DNA of 64,000 bases from Xanthomonas sp. 3793 (lineage in GTDB: Bacteria; Pseudomonadota; Gammaproteobacteria; Xanthomonadales; Xanthomonadaceae), in contig NZ_JANTYU010000003.1 of the NCBI RefSeq assembly GCF_024806835.1, positions 62,001 through 126,000 on the forward strand, read 5' to 3'. Under the pieces are notes generated by a model. It saw only the letters and a program-made list of their open reading frames with translations. It searched no databases and was not told where the DNA came from. Shown one piece after another: positions 33,924 through 43,185 of the stretch; position 1 is the first letter of the stretch, and each line of letters opens with the position of its first letter. The position numbers and the translations under genes were made by a program.

Positions 33924-35111
33924 ATGACAAGCCACCAACTGCAACCCACCGTACTGAATCCGCTGCACACGGCCCGCCGCCTGGCCAACGACTTCGCAGC
34001 CACCGCAATCGAACGCGATGCGCGTGGCGGCACCCCCAAGGCAGAACGCGATGTGCTGCGCGCCAGCGGCTTGCTGGGCCTGAGCATCCCGCTGCAATAC
34101 GGCGGTCTTGGCGCCAGCTGGAGCGAGGTGCTGACCATCGTGCGCGAATTCGCCAAGGCCGATAGTTCGATCGCGCACGTGTTCGGCTTCCACCACCTGA
34201 TGCTGGCCACCGTGCGCTTGTTCGGCCAACCGGCGCAGTGGCAGCCGTGGTTGGAGCAGACCGCGCGCAAGCAGTGGTTCTGGGGTAACGCGCTCAATCC
34301 CCTGGATACCCGCACCGTCGCCGTGCAGTACGAGGGCTGGCGCGAATTTTCCGGCAAGAAGAGTTTCTGTTCCGGCGCTCTAGATTCGCAGATGCTGATC
34401 GCCTCCGCACTGGACGAGCGCAGCGGCAAGCTGTTGATCGGCGCCGTGCCCACCGCGCGCAGCGGCATCACGCTGGGCCACGACTGGGACAACATCGGCC
34501 AGCGCCAGACCGACAGCGGCAGCACTACCTTCGAGCGCGTGCGGGTGGAAGAAAACGAGCTACTGCTCGATCCCGGCCCGCTGAGCACGCCATTCGCGTG
34601 CCTGCGCCCCTTGCTGGCGCAGTTGCTGTTTGCGCATGTCTTCCTGGGCATCGCCGAAGGCGCGTTCGAAGAAGCACGCACCTATACCTTGACCGAAACG
34701 CGTCCCTGGCATCGCTCCGGGGTCGAACGGGCCAGCGACGATCCCTACATCCTGGCCCATTACGGCGAGTTCTGGCTGGGGCTGGAAAGCGCACGCCTGC
34801 TGGCCGGGCGCGCCGCCGATCTGCTCGATGCCGCCTGGCGCAAGGAACACGCGCTCACCGGCGACGAACGTGCACAGGTGGCCCTGGCAGTGGCCGCCGC
34901 CAAGGTCGCCACCACACGCGTGGGGCTGGAGGTGAGCAGCAAACTGTTCGAGGTCACCGGCGCACGCGCCACCCATGCGGCGCTGCGCCTGGACCGCTAC
35001 TGGCGCAATCTGCGTACCCAGACCCTGCACGATCCGGTCGACTACAAGGTGCGCGAACTCGGCGAATGGGCGCTACGGCAACAGGCGCCTACACCCAGCT
35101 TCTACTCATGA
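33924..35111 (+). CDS. Acyl-CoA-dehydrogenase-like flavin monooxygenase (SfnC/DszC type)
   Basis: 395 aa. It has the acyl-CoA dehydrogenase fold (N-terminal helices, central beta-domain around FWGNALNPLDTRTVAV, C-terminal helices) but in a sulfur island, and the pattern IVREFAKADSSIAHVFGFHHLMLATVRLFG resembles DszC/SfnB-type FMNH2-dependent monooxygenases. GHDWDNIGQRQTDSGSTTFERVRV marks the substrate-domain edge. It probably oxidises an organosulfur compound (sulfide, sulfoxide or methanesulfinate) using flavin from SsuE. It is 120 bases after ssuB. I do not give a symbol because SfnB, SfnC and DszC are hard to separate by eye. Confidence 0.82.
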   Translation: MTSHQLQPTVLNPLHTARRLANDFAATAIERDARGGTPKAERDVLRASGLLGLSIPLQYGGLGASWSEVLTIVREFAKADSSIAHVFGFHHLMLATVRLFGQPAQWQPWLEQTARKQWFWGNALNPLDTRTVAVQYEGWREFSGKKSFCSGALDSQMLIASALDERSGKLLIGAVPTARSGITLGHDWDNIGQRQTDSGSTTFERVRVEENELLLDPGPLSTPFACLRPLLAQLLFAHVFLGIAEGAFEEARTYTLTETRPWHRSGVERASDDPYILAHYGEFWLGLESARLLAGRAADLLDAAWRKEHALTGDERAQVALAVAAAKVATTRVGLEVSSKLFEVTGARATHAALRLDRYWRNLRTQTLHDPVDYKVRELGEWALRQQAPTPSFYS

Positions 35112-35200
35112 ATCGCTGTGGCGGCATGCTCGTCACCGCGAGTTCGCCTGCGCATCTCGGTACTGCGTAGCTCCCTCTTCTCTCTCCTAGCACCCGGCCC

Positions 35201-36274
35201 ATGTCCGATTTCCGTCTGCTGACCCTACCGTCGTTGCCGCAACGCGTCGCTGCCGGCAACCGCACGACCGCCGCCGCGCACGTGTTCGAAGACCCGGCAT
35301 CGCAGGCATTGCTGGCACACCTGGAACGCGTGGCGCCCAGCGAAGCCAGCGTACTGATCATCGGCGAATCCGGCACTGGCAAGGAGCTGGTGGCGCGTCA
35401 TATCCATAGCCTCAGCGCGCGTGCGCAGCAGCCGTTCGTGGCGGTCAACTGCGGAGCCTTCAGCGAATCGCTGGTCGATGCAGAATTGTTCGGGCACGAA
35501 AAAGGCGCCTTCACCGGCGCACTCAGCGCCAAGGCCGGCTGGTTCGAGGAAGCCAATGGCGGCACGCTGTTTCTCGACGAGATCGGCGATCTGCCGATGC
35601 CGATCCAGGTCAAGTTGTTGCGCGTGCTGCAGGAGCGCGAAGTGGTGCGCCTGGGGTCGCGCCGCAGTATCCCGATCGACGTACGGGTGCTGGCCGCCAC
35701 CAACGTGCCGCTGGAACAGGCAATCGGCCAGGGGCAGTTCCGCCAGGACCTGTTCTACCGGCTCAACGTGGTCGGCGTCGGGCTCAAGCCGCTACGCGAA
35801 CGGCCCGGCGACATTCCACCGTTGATCCGCCATTTCGTGCAGATCTACAGCCAGCGCCTGGGCCATGGCCAGGTCATGGTCAGCGCGGAGGCCGAGCGGC
35901 TCCTGGTGCAGTACCCGTGGCCGGGCAATATCCGCGAGCTGGAAAATGTCATCCACCACACCTTGCTGATCCACCGCGACGGCGTGGTGCGCGCTGACGA
36001 CATCCGGTTGTCGCCACTGCGCCTGCCCACCCCGTCCACCAGCGATGCGCAACCCGATGCCACGGCTCTGCTCGCACGCGCCTTCGACACCTTGTTCGAG
36101 AGCAATGACGGCGCGCTGCATGCCACCGTCGAAGCGCAGCTATTGCGTGCCGCCTACCGGCATTGCCACCACAACCAGGTCAGGACCGCTGCCCTGCTGG
36201 GACTGAGCCGCAACGTCGTGCGTGCGCGCCTGATCGAACTGGGCGAGGTGGTGGTGAACAAGCGCGTCGATTGA
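35201..36274 (+). CDS. sfnR: Sigma-54-dependent activator SfnR
   Basis: 357 aa. AAA+ enhancer-binding protein without a receiver or PAS domain. Walker A GESGTGKELVAR (near residue 52), the sigma-54 contact loop ELFGHEKGAFTGA, Walker B GGTLFLDEIGD, and PWPGNIRELENVIHH are intact. The C-terminal Fis-type helix-turn-helix ends at RTAALLGLSRNVVRARLIELGEV. SfnR of Pseudomonas putida, also lacking an N-terminal sensor, activates sfnFG under sulfur limitation. Here it closes the island, and its predicted targets are the sigma-54 promoters at 28678-28694 and 29347-29363. No ribosome site is obvious before the ATG. Confidence 0.88.
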   Translation: MSDFRLLTLPSLPQRVAAGNRTTAAAHVFEDPASQALLAHLERVAPSEASVLIIGESGTGKELVARHIHSLSARAQQPFVAVNCGAFSESLVDAELFGHEKGAFTGALSAKAGWFEEANGGTLFLDEIGDLPMPIQVKLLRVLQEREVVRLGSRRSIPIDVRVLAATNVPLEQAIGQGQFRQDLFYRLNVVGVGLKPLRERPGDIPPLIRHFVQIYSQRLGHGQVMVSAEAERLLVQYPWPGNIRELENVIHHTLLIHRDGVVRADDIRLSPLRLPTPSTSDAQPDATALLARAFDTLFESNDGALHATVEAQLLRAAYRHCHHNQVRTAALLGLSRNVVRARLIELGEVVVNKRVD

Positions 36275-36365
36275 CGCGCCGGGTGTTCGATCCACGCTTG
36301 CCACGCTGCCTCGCAGTGCAGCGTCGCACCTTCGTCAGCCTTGCCCGGCGTGAAAATCCGGCCGC

Positions 36366-36863
36366 TCAGCGGCGCCGATAATCCACGTAAGAAAATGCGA
36401 AGGCGTGGCGCGCATCGGCTGCATGCTCCTCGCGCTGCACCGGCACCCACACAGCCGGGTCGATCGGCGGGAAGTGCGTATCGGCATGGTCGACCACGGT
36501 GTCCACCTCGGTGACAGCCAACAGGTCTGCGCGTTCCATCGTCAGGCGATACACCTCGCCGCCTCCGATCACGCACAACTCCTGCGCGCCCTCGTGCCCG
36601 GCACGCTTTATCGCCTGATCGATTGATGCCACCGCCTGCATGCCCGCGAACGGCACCTGCCCTGAGCGCGTCAGCACCAGATTCAGGCGCCCTGGCAAGG
36701 CGCGCCCCAGCGATTGCGCGGTCTTGCGCCCCATCAGGATCGGCTTGCCCAGCGTCAGCGCCTTGAAGCGCTTGAGATCGTCCGGCAACTTCCACGGCAG
36801 ATCGTTGTCGCGGCCGATAGCGTTGTTGCGGTCCAGCGCCACGACAAGCGCAAGCTTCAACAT
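36366..36863 (-). CDS. folA: Dihydrofolate reductase
   Basis: 165 aa from the ATG at 36863 (a GTG is one codon earlier). LALVVALDRNNAIGRDNDLPWKLPDDLKRFK holds the Met20-loop and the catalytic Asp of LPDDLKRF; ILMGRKTAQSLGRALPGR and CVIGGGEVYR are the NADPH contacts. It regenerates tetrahydrofolate, needed because ThyA (same operon) produces dihydrofolate. Its start codon overlaps the stop of the preceding secreted-protein gene. Confidence 0.95.
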   Translation of the reverse strand: MLKLALVVALDRNNAIGRDNDLPWKLPDDLKRFKALTLGKPILMGRKTAQSLGRALPGRLNLVLTRSGQVPFAGMQAVASIDQAIKRAGHEGAQELCVIGGGEVYRLTMERADLLAVTEVDTVVDHADTHFPPIDPAVWVPVQREEHAADARHAFAFSYVDYRRR

Positions 36864-37411
36864 CACCGGACCTTGTTGCTTTCAGGCGTGGAGCCGCACA
36901 GGAGTTTGATCCCGGCGATGGCATTCAACACGTCCTGCTCGAGCGGCGAAGCGCCCGGCCGGTCGAACTTGATCCAGGCAAACGCGCTCCCTGACGGCAC
37001 CAGCCATTGTGTCAGCCGCGTCCCATCGGCACGCGAGGCATCGGCACGGTAAGCCTGCCGGGTATCGAGTTCGATCCACTCGGCCTTTTCGCGTTTCAGC
37101 TTCTTGTCCAACTGAAACGTCACCGCTGCCAATCGCTCCATGCCCTTGGCCGAATTCAGTTGACCGAAAGCCGGTGCGCAACTCATTTCAAGCGTGACCG
37201 GCCCAAGCGCATCAGCCTGCGCCGCGGTCAAAGTGATGATCGCGCTGGTGTCGATACTCGGATGCGCCGGATTGGATGGCGCGACCGTCGCGGTCACGCC
37301 ATCGGGCAGCTGCAGGCTGCCGGCCGGACCACGCACGGTTTCAGCGAGCGCCATGGCGTTTGTCGACGCCAGCCCGAGCAACGCGATGAAAACCGGCAAA
37401 CGCCTCTGCAT
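36863..37411 (-). CDS. Secreted protein of unknown function between thyA and folA
   Basis: 182 aa. I do not recognise the family. A signal peptide covers about residues 1-23 (VFIALLGLASTNAMA, cleavage before LAETV). The mature part is mixed alpha/beta with two Cys residues (EMSCAPAF and KLLCGS), likely disulfide-bonded, and a WIELDTRQAYRADAS segment. It starts 25 bases after thyA and overlaps folA, so it is translated with the folate genes although it should be periplasmic. No catalytic motif is visible. Confidence 0.78.
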   Translation of the reverse strand: MQRRLPVFIALLGLASTNAMALAETVRGPAGSLQLPDGVTATVAPSNPAHPSIDTSAIITLTAAQADALGPVTLEMSCAPAFGQLNSAKGMERLAAVTFQLDKKLKREKAEWIELDTRQAYRADASRADGTRLTQWLVPSGSAFAWIKFDRPGASPLEQDVLNAIAGIKLLCGSTPESNKVR

Positions 37412-37436
37412 ACCGTCCTCCTTGATGAGCTGATTT

Positions 37437-38231
37437 CTAAACCGCGACCGGCGCCTTGATCGCCGGATGCGGGTCGTAGCCGTCGATCGCGATGTCCTCG
37501 AAGCGGAACCCGAACAGGTCGGTGACTTCGGGATTCAGGCGCAAGGTCGGCAATGCGCGCGGGGTGCGCGTCAGCTGCTCGCGGGCCTGCTCGAAGTGAT
37601 TCGAATACAGATGCGCATCGCCCAGCGTATGCACGAAATCGCCCACGCCCAGGCCGGTGGCCTGCGCCACCATATGGGTCAGCAGCGCATAGCTGGCGAT
37701 GTTGAACGGCACGCCCAGAAAGATGTCGCCGCTGCGCTGGTAGAGCTGGCAACTGAGCTTGCCGTCGACCACGTAGAACTGGAACAGGCTATGGCAGGGC
37801 ATCAATGCCATCTGCGGCAGTTCGCCGACATTCCAGGCGCTGATGACCAGCCGGCGCGAATCCGGATTGCGTTTGATCTCATCGACCAGCCACTGCATCT
37901 GGTCGATCTCGACGCCGTCCGGGCCGGTCCAGCGCCGCCACTGCTTGCCATAGACCGGGCCAAGATCGCCATTGTCGTCGGCCCATTCGTCCCAGATACG
38001 CACCTGGTTGTCTTTCAGATACCCGATGTTGGTATCACCCTGCAGAAACCACAGCAGCTCGTGGATGATCGAGCGCAGGTGCAGCTTCTTGGTGGTGACC
38101 AGCGGAAAACCGGCATTGAGATCGAAGCGCATCTGCCAGCCGAATACGCTGCGCGTGCCGGTACCGGTGCGATCGGACTTTTCGGCGCCGTGTTCCAGCA
38201 CGTGTTGCAGCAGATCCAGGTACGGCTTCAC
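37437..38231 (-). CDS. thyA: Thymidylate synthase
   Basis: 264 aa, exactly the Escherichia coli length, from a GTG that overlaps the lgt stop (GTGA). The nucleophile Cys is in [36 protein letters not shown] and the DAHLYSNH motif bind dUMP; the start is [14 protein letters not shown]. It makes dTMP from dUMP with methylene-tetrahydrofolate. Operon with lgt, the secreted protein and folA. Confidence 0.97.
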   Translation of the reverse strand: MKPYLDLLQHVLEHGAEKSDRTGTGTRSVFGWQMRFDLNAGFPLVTTKKLHLRSIIHELLWFLQGDTNIGYLKDNQVRIWDEWADDNGDLGPVYGKQWRRWTGPDGVEIDQMQWLVDEIKRNPDSRRLVISAWNVGELPQMALMPCHSLFQFYVVDGKLSCQLYQRSGDIFLGVPFNIASYALLTHMVAQATGLGVGDFVHTLGDAHLYSNHFEQAREQLTRTPRALPTLRLNPEVTDLFGFRFEDIAIDGYDPHPAIKAPVAV

Positions 38232-39118
38232 TTGGCCGCCTCCACGGTTGCGGCAACCGGGACCACCGGCTGCAACACCGGCGCGCGGCGCGACATCGCC
38301 AGCAAGACCAGACCCACCGCAATCAATGGCAAGCTCAGAATCTGGCCCATCGTCAGCCAGTTGAAGGCCAGATAGCCAATCGGCGCATCCGGCACCCGCA
38401 CGAATTCCACGATGAAGCGGAACACCCCGTACAGCAGCGCAAACAGCCCCGACACCGCATAGCGCGCACGCGGCTTCATCGAGAATGCCCACAACACGAC
38501 GAACATCACCACGCCTTCCAGCGCGGCCTCGTACAGCTGGGACGGGTGACGGGCGAAGCGATCCAGTGCGCCGGCGGCGTACTGCGCGTGAATCTGCGCT
38601 GGTGCGGTGTCAGCCAGCTCCGGTGCATGCGGGAAGATCACACCCCAGCCGGCCTGGGTGAACTTACCCCACAGCTCGCCGCCGACAAAATTGCCGAGCC
38701 TCCCGAAGCCAAGGCCCAACGGCACCAGCGGCGCGACGAAATCCATCACGTCGAAGAAGTGCAGGCGATGCTTGCGTGCCCACAGCCAGCAGGCGATCAA
38801 TACGCCCAGCAGCCCGCCGTGGAAGCTCATGCCGCCCTCCCACACCTTGAACAGGATCAGTGGATTGGCCAGGAAGGTCTCGAATGCATAGAACAGCATG
38901 TAGCCGATGCGCCCGCCCAGCACCACGCCGAGCATGCCGTAGAACAGCAGGTCGGAAAAACCGTCCATATCCACGCCGGGCAGACGGCCGCGCAGGATGC
39001 GCGAGCGGCCCAGCGCCCAGGCCGAGAAGAAGGCGGCCAGATACATCAAGCCGTACCAGTGCACCTGCACCGGGCCGAGCGAGAAGGCGATGGGGTCGAT
39101 GGCGTGCAGATAGATCAT
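38228..39118 (-). CDS. lgt: Prolipoprotein diacylglyceryl transferase
   Basis: 296 aa, about seven membrane segments. [16 protein letters not shown], the [10 protein letters not shown] signature, [13 protein letters not shown], and [13 protein letters not shown] (catalytic Arg/His region) mark Lgt. It transfers diacylglycerol from phosphatidylglycerol to the lipobox Cys, the first step of lipoprotein maturation; the LemA gene at 40876 encodes one candidate substrate. First gene of the lgt-thyA-unknown-folA set. Confidence 0.95.
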   Translation of the reverse strand: MIYLHAIDPIAFSLGPVQVHWYGLMYLAAFFSAWALGRSRILRGRLPGVDMDGFSDLLFYGMLGVVLGGRIGYMLFYAFETFLANPLILFKVWEGGMSFHGGLLGVLIACWLWARKHRLHFFDVMDFVAPLVPLGLGFGRLGNFVGGELWGKFTQAGWGVIFPHAPELADTAPAQIHAQYAAGALDRFARHPSQLYEAALEGVVMFVVLWAFSMKPRARYAVSGLFALLYGVFRFIVEFVRVPDAPIGYLAFNWLTMGQILSLPLIAVGLVLLAMSRRAPVLQPVVPVAATVEAAK

Positions 39119-39171
39119 GCGGACCGCGTATGACGAAAAGCGAGGCCGCTATTCTGACACCTCGAGCGCGC

Positions 39172-39663
39172 TCAGCCTAAGAGCTGTGGCCGATCGGGCA
39201 GCTCGTCTTCATGCTGCACGTCGCCGGTGGCCGGGAAATGCGCGACCAGCAGCTCGGTCACCGCCTCGATCCCGGCCAGGACCGCGGCCTCGTGCTGGCC
39301 CTCACGCAGGAACTGCTGCATGCGCCGGCACACCTCCGCCCACTGTGCCTCCGGCACCTGGCTGCGCAGGCCGCGGTCGGCGACCACTTCGATGGCATGG
39401 TCCGCCAGCAGCAGATAAATCAAGACACCGTTGTTGGCTTCGGTGTCCCAGGTGCGCAGCTGCGCGAACGCCTGCTCGGCGCGCTGGCGGGCCGTGTGCC
39501 CACGCCACAGCGCCCCGAGCGGCAGGTCCGCATCCACCGCCACCATGATCTGGCCGGTATGGCTGCGTTCGCTGGCGGCCACGGCCGCAGCGATGGTGTC
39601 CATGCAGGCAGCCGGAAACCTGCGCTGCGCCGAGGGCGCGAAAAAATGCCTGAACCACCGCAT
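39172..39663 (-). CDS. TPM-domain cytosolic protein
   Basis: 163 aa from the ATG at 39663. It begins MRWFRHFFAPSAQRRF and contains a single TPM (DUF477) domain: IMVAVDADLPLGALW, AFAQLRTWDTEANNGVLIYLLLADHAIEVVADRGL, and the end VPEAQWAEV. No signal peptide or clear membrane segment. The ATG shares one base with the TAA of the preceding TPM gene (TAATG), so translation is coupled. TPM proteins have been linked to photosystem II repair phosphatases in plants; their bacterial role is poorly known. Confidence 0.85.
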   Translation of the reverse strand: MRWFRHFFAPSAQRRFPAACMDTIAAAVAASERSHTGQIMVAVDADLPLGALWRGHTARQRAEQAFAQLRTWDTEANNGVLIYLLLADHAIEVVADRGLRSQVPEAQWAEVCRRMQQFLREGQHEAAVLAGIEAVTELLVAHFPATGDVQHEDELPDRPQLLG

Positions 39664-40559
39664 TACCAGCTCCCCGAGGCGCCACCGCCTCCCGATGATC
39701 CACCGCCGCCACCCCAGCCGCGGCCGCCAAAGCCACCACGGCCACCGCCCCCGAATCCTCCGAACCCACCGCCGCCCCAGCCACCGCCACCGACGAAGCG
39801 CCCAGGCGAGCCGGAGACCAGGCCCGCCAACAGGCCGATGATGGCTGCACCGACGCTGGCGAACAGCAACGAGGTAAACAGCAGGGCGGCAGCGCCGGCG
39901 GCGACACCGGTCAACACAGCGCGCAACGGCCGCGGCAAGGCGCCGAGAATGCCGCGCGCCACCATTGCGACCACAAATCCAATGAACAAGGCCATGATCC
40001 AGCCGCCACCGCCTGCACCGTTGCCCACGCCACCATCGGCGTGCCCGCTGACCGGTTCCGGCAGGGCTTCTCCCTCGATCAGGCCGGCCAGCGTCGCGGT
40101 CGCATCGCGAATGCCGCCGCCGTAGTCGCCCTCGCGAAAGCGCGGCGCCAGATACTCCTGGATGATGCGGTTGGCCACGATGTCGGGGATGGCGCCTTCC
40201 AGGCCATAACCGGGCTGGATCCGCACGCGGCGATCGTCCTTGGCCACCAGCAGCAGCACGCCATCGTCCACGCCCTGGCGCCCGATCTTCCACTGATCGA
40301 ACACGCGCTGGGCGTATTGCTCGATCGCCTCCGGCTGGGTGGTCGGCACGATCAGGATCTGCAGCTGCGCGCCCTTGCGCTGCTGCAACGCCAGCGCCTG
40401 CTGCTCGAGCTGCTGGATCTTCGCCGCATCGAGGGTGCCGGTGACATCGACCACTGGCGAGCGCAAGGGGGGAATGGCCGCAAGATCCTGCGCCAGCACC
40501 GAAGCGGGCAGCAGCAGTAACGCCATTATCCAGCACACCCACCTGTCCATTTTCCGCAT
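39663..40559 (-). CDS. Membrane-anchored TPM-domain protein with Gly-rich tail
   Basis: 298 aa. Signal peptide about residues 1-23 (ALLLLPASVLAQ), a periplasmic TPM domain (PPLRSPVVDVTGTLDAAKIQQLE, GVDDGVLLLVAKDDRRVRIQPGYGLEGAIPD), one or two membrane segments (about 185-235) and a C-terminal tail of GGGGWGGGGFGGFGGGGRGG repeats. The layout matches the YgcG family. It is upstream of the cytosolic TPM gene and downstream of the LemA gene; the LemA-TPM-TPM order recurs widely in bacteria, which suggests a common envelope function. Confidence 0.88.
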   Translation of the reverse strand: MRKMDRWVCWIMALLLLPASVLAQDLAAIPPLRSPVVDVTGTLDAAKIQQLEQQALALQQRKGAQLQILIVPTTQPEAIEQYAQRVFDQWKIGRQGVDDGVLLLVAKDDRRVRIQPGYGLEGAIPDIVANRIIQEYLAPRFREGDYGGGIRDATATLAGLIEGEALPEPVSGHADGGVGNGAGGGGWIMALFIGFVVAMVARGILGALPRPLRAVLTGVAAGAAALLFTSLLFASVGAAIIGLLAGLVSGSPGRFVGGGGWGGGGFGGFGGGGRGGFGGRGWGGGGGSSGGGGASGSW

Positions 40560-40875
40560 TACCGACTCCTACCTGATAAGCACTGACAATTCATCAGCAC
40601 CGACACTTGGCTGTCCCTTCTCCGTGCGGGAGAAGGTGCCCCGCAGGGGCGGATGGGCGCGCGAGCGACGCCACGCGCAATTGGAACGATGCAAGGGCGT
40701 CGCTGCGTCCCCTCACCCAGCCCCTCTCCCGAGGGGAGAGTGGCTTGATATACCGCATCTACAAATAGGTCTTGATTAAGCAAGCGACAGATGGATCGAC
40801 ATGGCCAACGTAGCGACTGCCTCGACGTGCCGTGCAGCACACCGCGCAGCATTCGGTACTGCGCAGTGCAGGGAT
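40560..40875. other. 316-bp gap with paired intergenic palindromes
   Basis: No gene. Two GC-rich dyads frame the middle: CCTTCTCC-GTGC-GGAGAAGG near 40616-40635, and CCCCTCTCCCGAGGGGAGAG near 40722-40741, of the type scattered between genes in xanthomonads and pseudomonads. Between them lies a unique-looking stretch. They separate the LemA gene from the TPM genes and could end or attenuate the LemA transcript. Confidence 0.7.
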
Positions 40876-41511
40876 TCAATGCGCAGGCTGCGGTTGCTGC
40901 TGTGGCGGCTGCTGCTGCGGCGCTTGCTGATTGCCGAAATCCACCTGCGGCGCGCGCGAGATCTGCGCTTCGTTTTCCACGCTGAAATTCGGCTTGGGCT
41001 GATAACCGAAGATCTTGGCGGTGATCACCTGCGGAAACGAACGGATGTAGGTGTTGTAGTCCTGCACCGTCTGGATGTATCGGCCGCGGGCCACGGTGAT
41101 GCGGTTTTCGGTGCCTTCCAGCTGCACCTGCAGGTCGCGGAACGACTGGTCGGACTTGAGCTGCGGGTAATTTTCACTGACCACCAGCAACCGTGACAAC
41201 GCGCTGCCCAGTTCGCCCTGCGCCTGCTGAAAACTCTTGAGCGAGGCTTCGTCATCGGCATTGACCTGGATCTGCCCGACGCGCGCACGCGCATTGGTGA
41301 CTTCGGTCAGCACCTGGCGCTCCTGCTGTGCGTAACCCTGCACGGTGCGCACGAGGTTGGGAATCAGGTCGGCACGGCGCTGGTACTGGTTCAGGACTTC
41401 CGACCAGCCGGCTTTGACGCCCTCTTCCTTTTGCTGGATCGCGTTGTACCCGCAACCCGACAGAGAGGCGGTCAGGAGCAGCAATACCAGGGCACGCATC
41501 AGGACAGACAT
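40876..41511 (-). CDS. LemA-family lipoprotein
   Basis: 211 aa from the ATG at 41511 (MSVLMRALVL); an internal ATG four codons on is possible. Residues 1-20 are a lipoprotein signal with lipobox LSGC. The body is the LemA four-helix region: LNQYQRRADLIPNLVRTVQGYAQQE, then helices to GRYIQTVQDYNTYIRSFPQVITAKIFGYQPKPNFS. The C-terminus is a Gln/Pro-rich tail (QQAPQQQPPQQQPQP). Role unknown; typically paired with TPM-domain proteins, as here. Confidence 0.9.
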   Translation of the reverse strand: MSVLMRALVLLLLTASLSGCGYNAIQQKEEGVKAGWSEVLNQYQRRADLIPNLVRTVQGYAQQERQVLTEVTNARARVGQIQVNADDEASLKSFQQAQGELGSALSRLLVVSENYPQLKSDQSFRDLQVQLEGTENRITVARGRYIQTVQDYNTYIRSFPQVITAKIFGYQPKPNFSVENEAQISRAPQVDFGNQQAPQQQPPQQQPQPAH

Positions 41512-41910
41512 GCAGGCGATTCCGTTGAAAGAGAGCCGCAGCATGCCACGCGTCGGGTCAAGCCGGCATACACACGCCTGCGCCTGGCGTGCGCGGCGGT
41601 GCTGCACACCAAAGCGACCGGCGGTGCGCAATGCGCAACGCTGTCGATCAGCGCTCCATCGCGACAGCTCTAGCGCCCAAGCCCCCTGCCAGCCGATGCA
41701 TCGCAGCACCTGTCACCACGCCGATCCTGCGCTACGCGAACCGGCGGACATCTTCAACCCGAGTGCCCAACGCGTCATTGCCCATCGCGTGCGTCCGAGC
41801 GCGGCATGCAACGCCCAGGGAGCAATAGCGTCCGATCCCGGGCGGCACCAGCGAGCAGTTGCCGCAGCAGCCACCGCATACGGGAGGGCTCTAAAGCCCG
41901 ATAAAGTCCT
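41512..41910. other. 399-bp intergenic stretch
   Basis: No gene is supported. It must contain the LemA promoter region. A small hairpin GGGCT-CTAA-AGCCC (41886-41899) lies just past the dgkA stop and may help end that transcript. Nothing else stands out. Confidence 0.6.
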
Positions 41911-42291
41911 TCACAGCACCCGCGGCACCAGAATCACCCCCCAGCACAGCAGCACATTGAGCAGCAGCAGAAACACCGCTGCCGAGCCCATGTCCTTGGC
42001 GCGGCCGGCGAGCACGTGGTGCTCGGGACCATAGCGTTCGATCACCGCTTCGATGGCCGAATTCAGCAGCTCGGCGGCCAGCACGATCAACAACGGCGCG
42101 ACCAGCGCAACGCGTTCCAGCGGCGACTGACCCAGCCAGATGCCCAGCGGGGCCATGACCACGGCCAGGCAGACTTCCAGCCGGAACGAGGATTCGTGCA
42201 GCCAGGCTGCACGCAATCCCTGCCACGACCAGATCGCAGCCTTGAGCATGCGGCGCGGTCCGCGCGGCACGTGTCCCAATTGATCGGCCAT
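41911..42291 (-). CDS. dgkA: Diacylglycerol kinase
   Basis: 126 aa. Three hydrophobic segments, and the family signature ELLNSAIEAVIERYGPEHHVLAGRAKDMGSAAV with the catalytic Glu and Asn. It phosphorylates diacylglycerol left over from membrane-derived oligosaccharide or glucan synthesis. The N-terminal part RMLKAAIWSWQGLRAAWLHESSFRLE matches the membrane-surface helix of DgkA. Divergent from the GDSL hydrolase gene. Confidence 0.93.
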   Translation of the reverse strand: MADQLGHVPRGPRRMLKAAIWSWQGLRAAWLHESSFRLEVCLAVVMAPLGIWLGQSPLERVALVAPLLIVLAAELLNSAIEAVIERYGPEHHVLAGRAKDMGSAAVFLLLLNVLLCWGVILVPRVL

Positions 42292-42474
42292 GCGTCAGTG
42301 CTTCCGGCCGCAAGGGCGCGTCGGGGGACAAGGGGGACGCATGGCATGGTCGCTGCTGGGGAAAGTGCGAATCTTGCACCGTGGCGCTGCACACCGCCAG
42401 CCACGGTCCGGTTTGCCCTCAGCTCGCAGACTGCTGCACCATGGGCAGCCCGCTTGATTGCTGCAGGTTTTCGC

Positions 42475-43185
42475 ATGACTCGATCCGCCTTGCGCGCACT
42501 GCTGTGCGCCCTCGCACTGTTCTCCGGCCACGCCATCGCCCAGGCCCATCAGGCGCCACACGCCGCACCTGCGGTGCCCGCGCAGATCTCCAACGCGGCC
42601 TGGGAAGAAGACATGCAGCGCTTTGCCGCCAACGACGCGCGCCAGCCGCCGCCCAGGCACGGCATCGTGTTCGTCGGCAGTTCCTCGATCCGCTTCTGGG
42701 ACACGCTGGCGCAGGATTTTCCCGGCAAACCGGTCATCAATCGCGGGTTCGGCGGCTCGGAAGTGCGCGACAGCACCTGGTACGCCGACCGCATCGTGAT
42801 CCCGTATGCGCCACGCCAGGTGCTGCTGTATGCCGGCGATAACGATCTCAACAGCGGCCGGACGCCCGAGCAGGTGCGCGATGACGTGGTCGCGTTCGTC
42901 GCGCGCATTCGGCGCGACCTGCCCGATGCACGCATCAGTTATCTGTCGATCAAACCCAGTCCCTCGCGTGCGCAATTGCTGCCGTCGGTGATCGCCGCCA
43001 ATCGCCTGATCAAGGACGCACTCGCGCCGCTGCCGCGCGTGGATTTTGTGGATGTCTACACACCCATGCTCGATGCCAGGGGCAAGCCGCGCCCTGAGCT
43101 GTTTCGCGAAGACATGTTGCACATGACTGCAGACGGCTATGCACTCTGGCGCAAGGCAGTGGCACCGGTATTGGAGCAAAAGTAA
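42475..43185 (+). CDS. Secreted SGNH/GDSL-family hydrolase
   Basis: 236 aa from the ATG at 42475. Signal peptide about 1-23 (LLCALALFSGHAIAQ). Block I is GIVFVGSSSIRFW (nucleophile Ser), block II Gly in NRGFGGSEVRDS, block III GDNDLNSG, and block V DMLHMTADGYALW with Asp and His. It is likely a periplasmic or secreted esterase acting on acetylated sugars or lipids; the exact substrate is not evident. A hairpin follows the stop. Confidence 0.87.
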   Translation: MTRSALRALLCALALFSGHAIAQAHQAPHAAPAVPAQISNAAWEEDMQRFAANDARQPPPRHGIVFVGSSSIRFWDTLAQDFPGKPVINRGFGGSEVRDSTWYADRIVIPYAPRQVLLYAGDNDLNSGRTPEQVRDDVVAFVARIRRDLPDARISYLSIKPSPSRAQLLPSVIAANRLIKDALAPLPRVDFVDVYTPMLDARGKPRPELFREDMLHMTADGYALWRKAVAPVLEQK

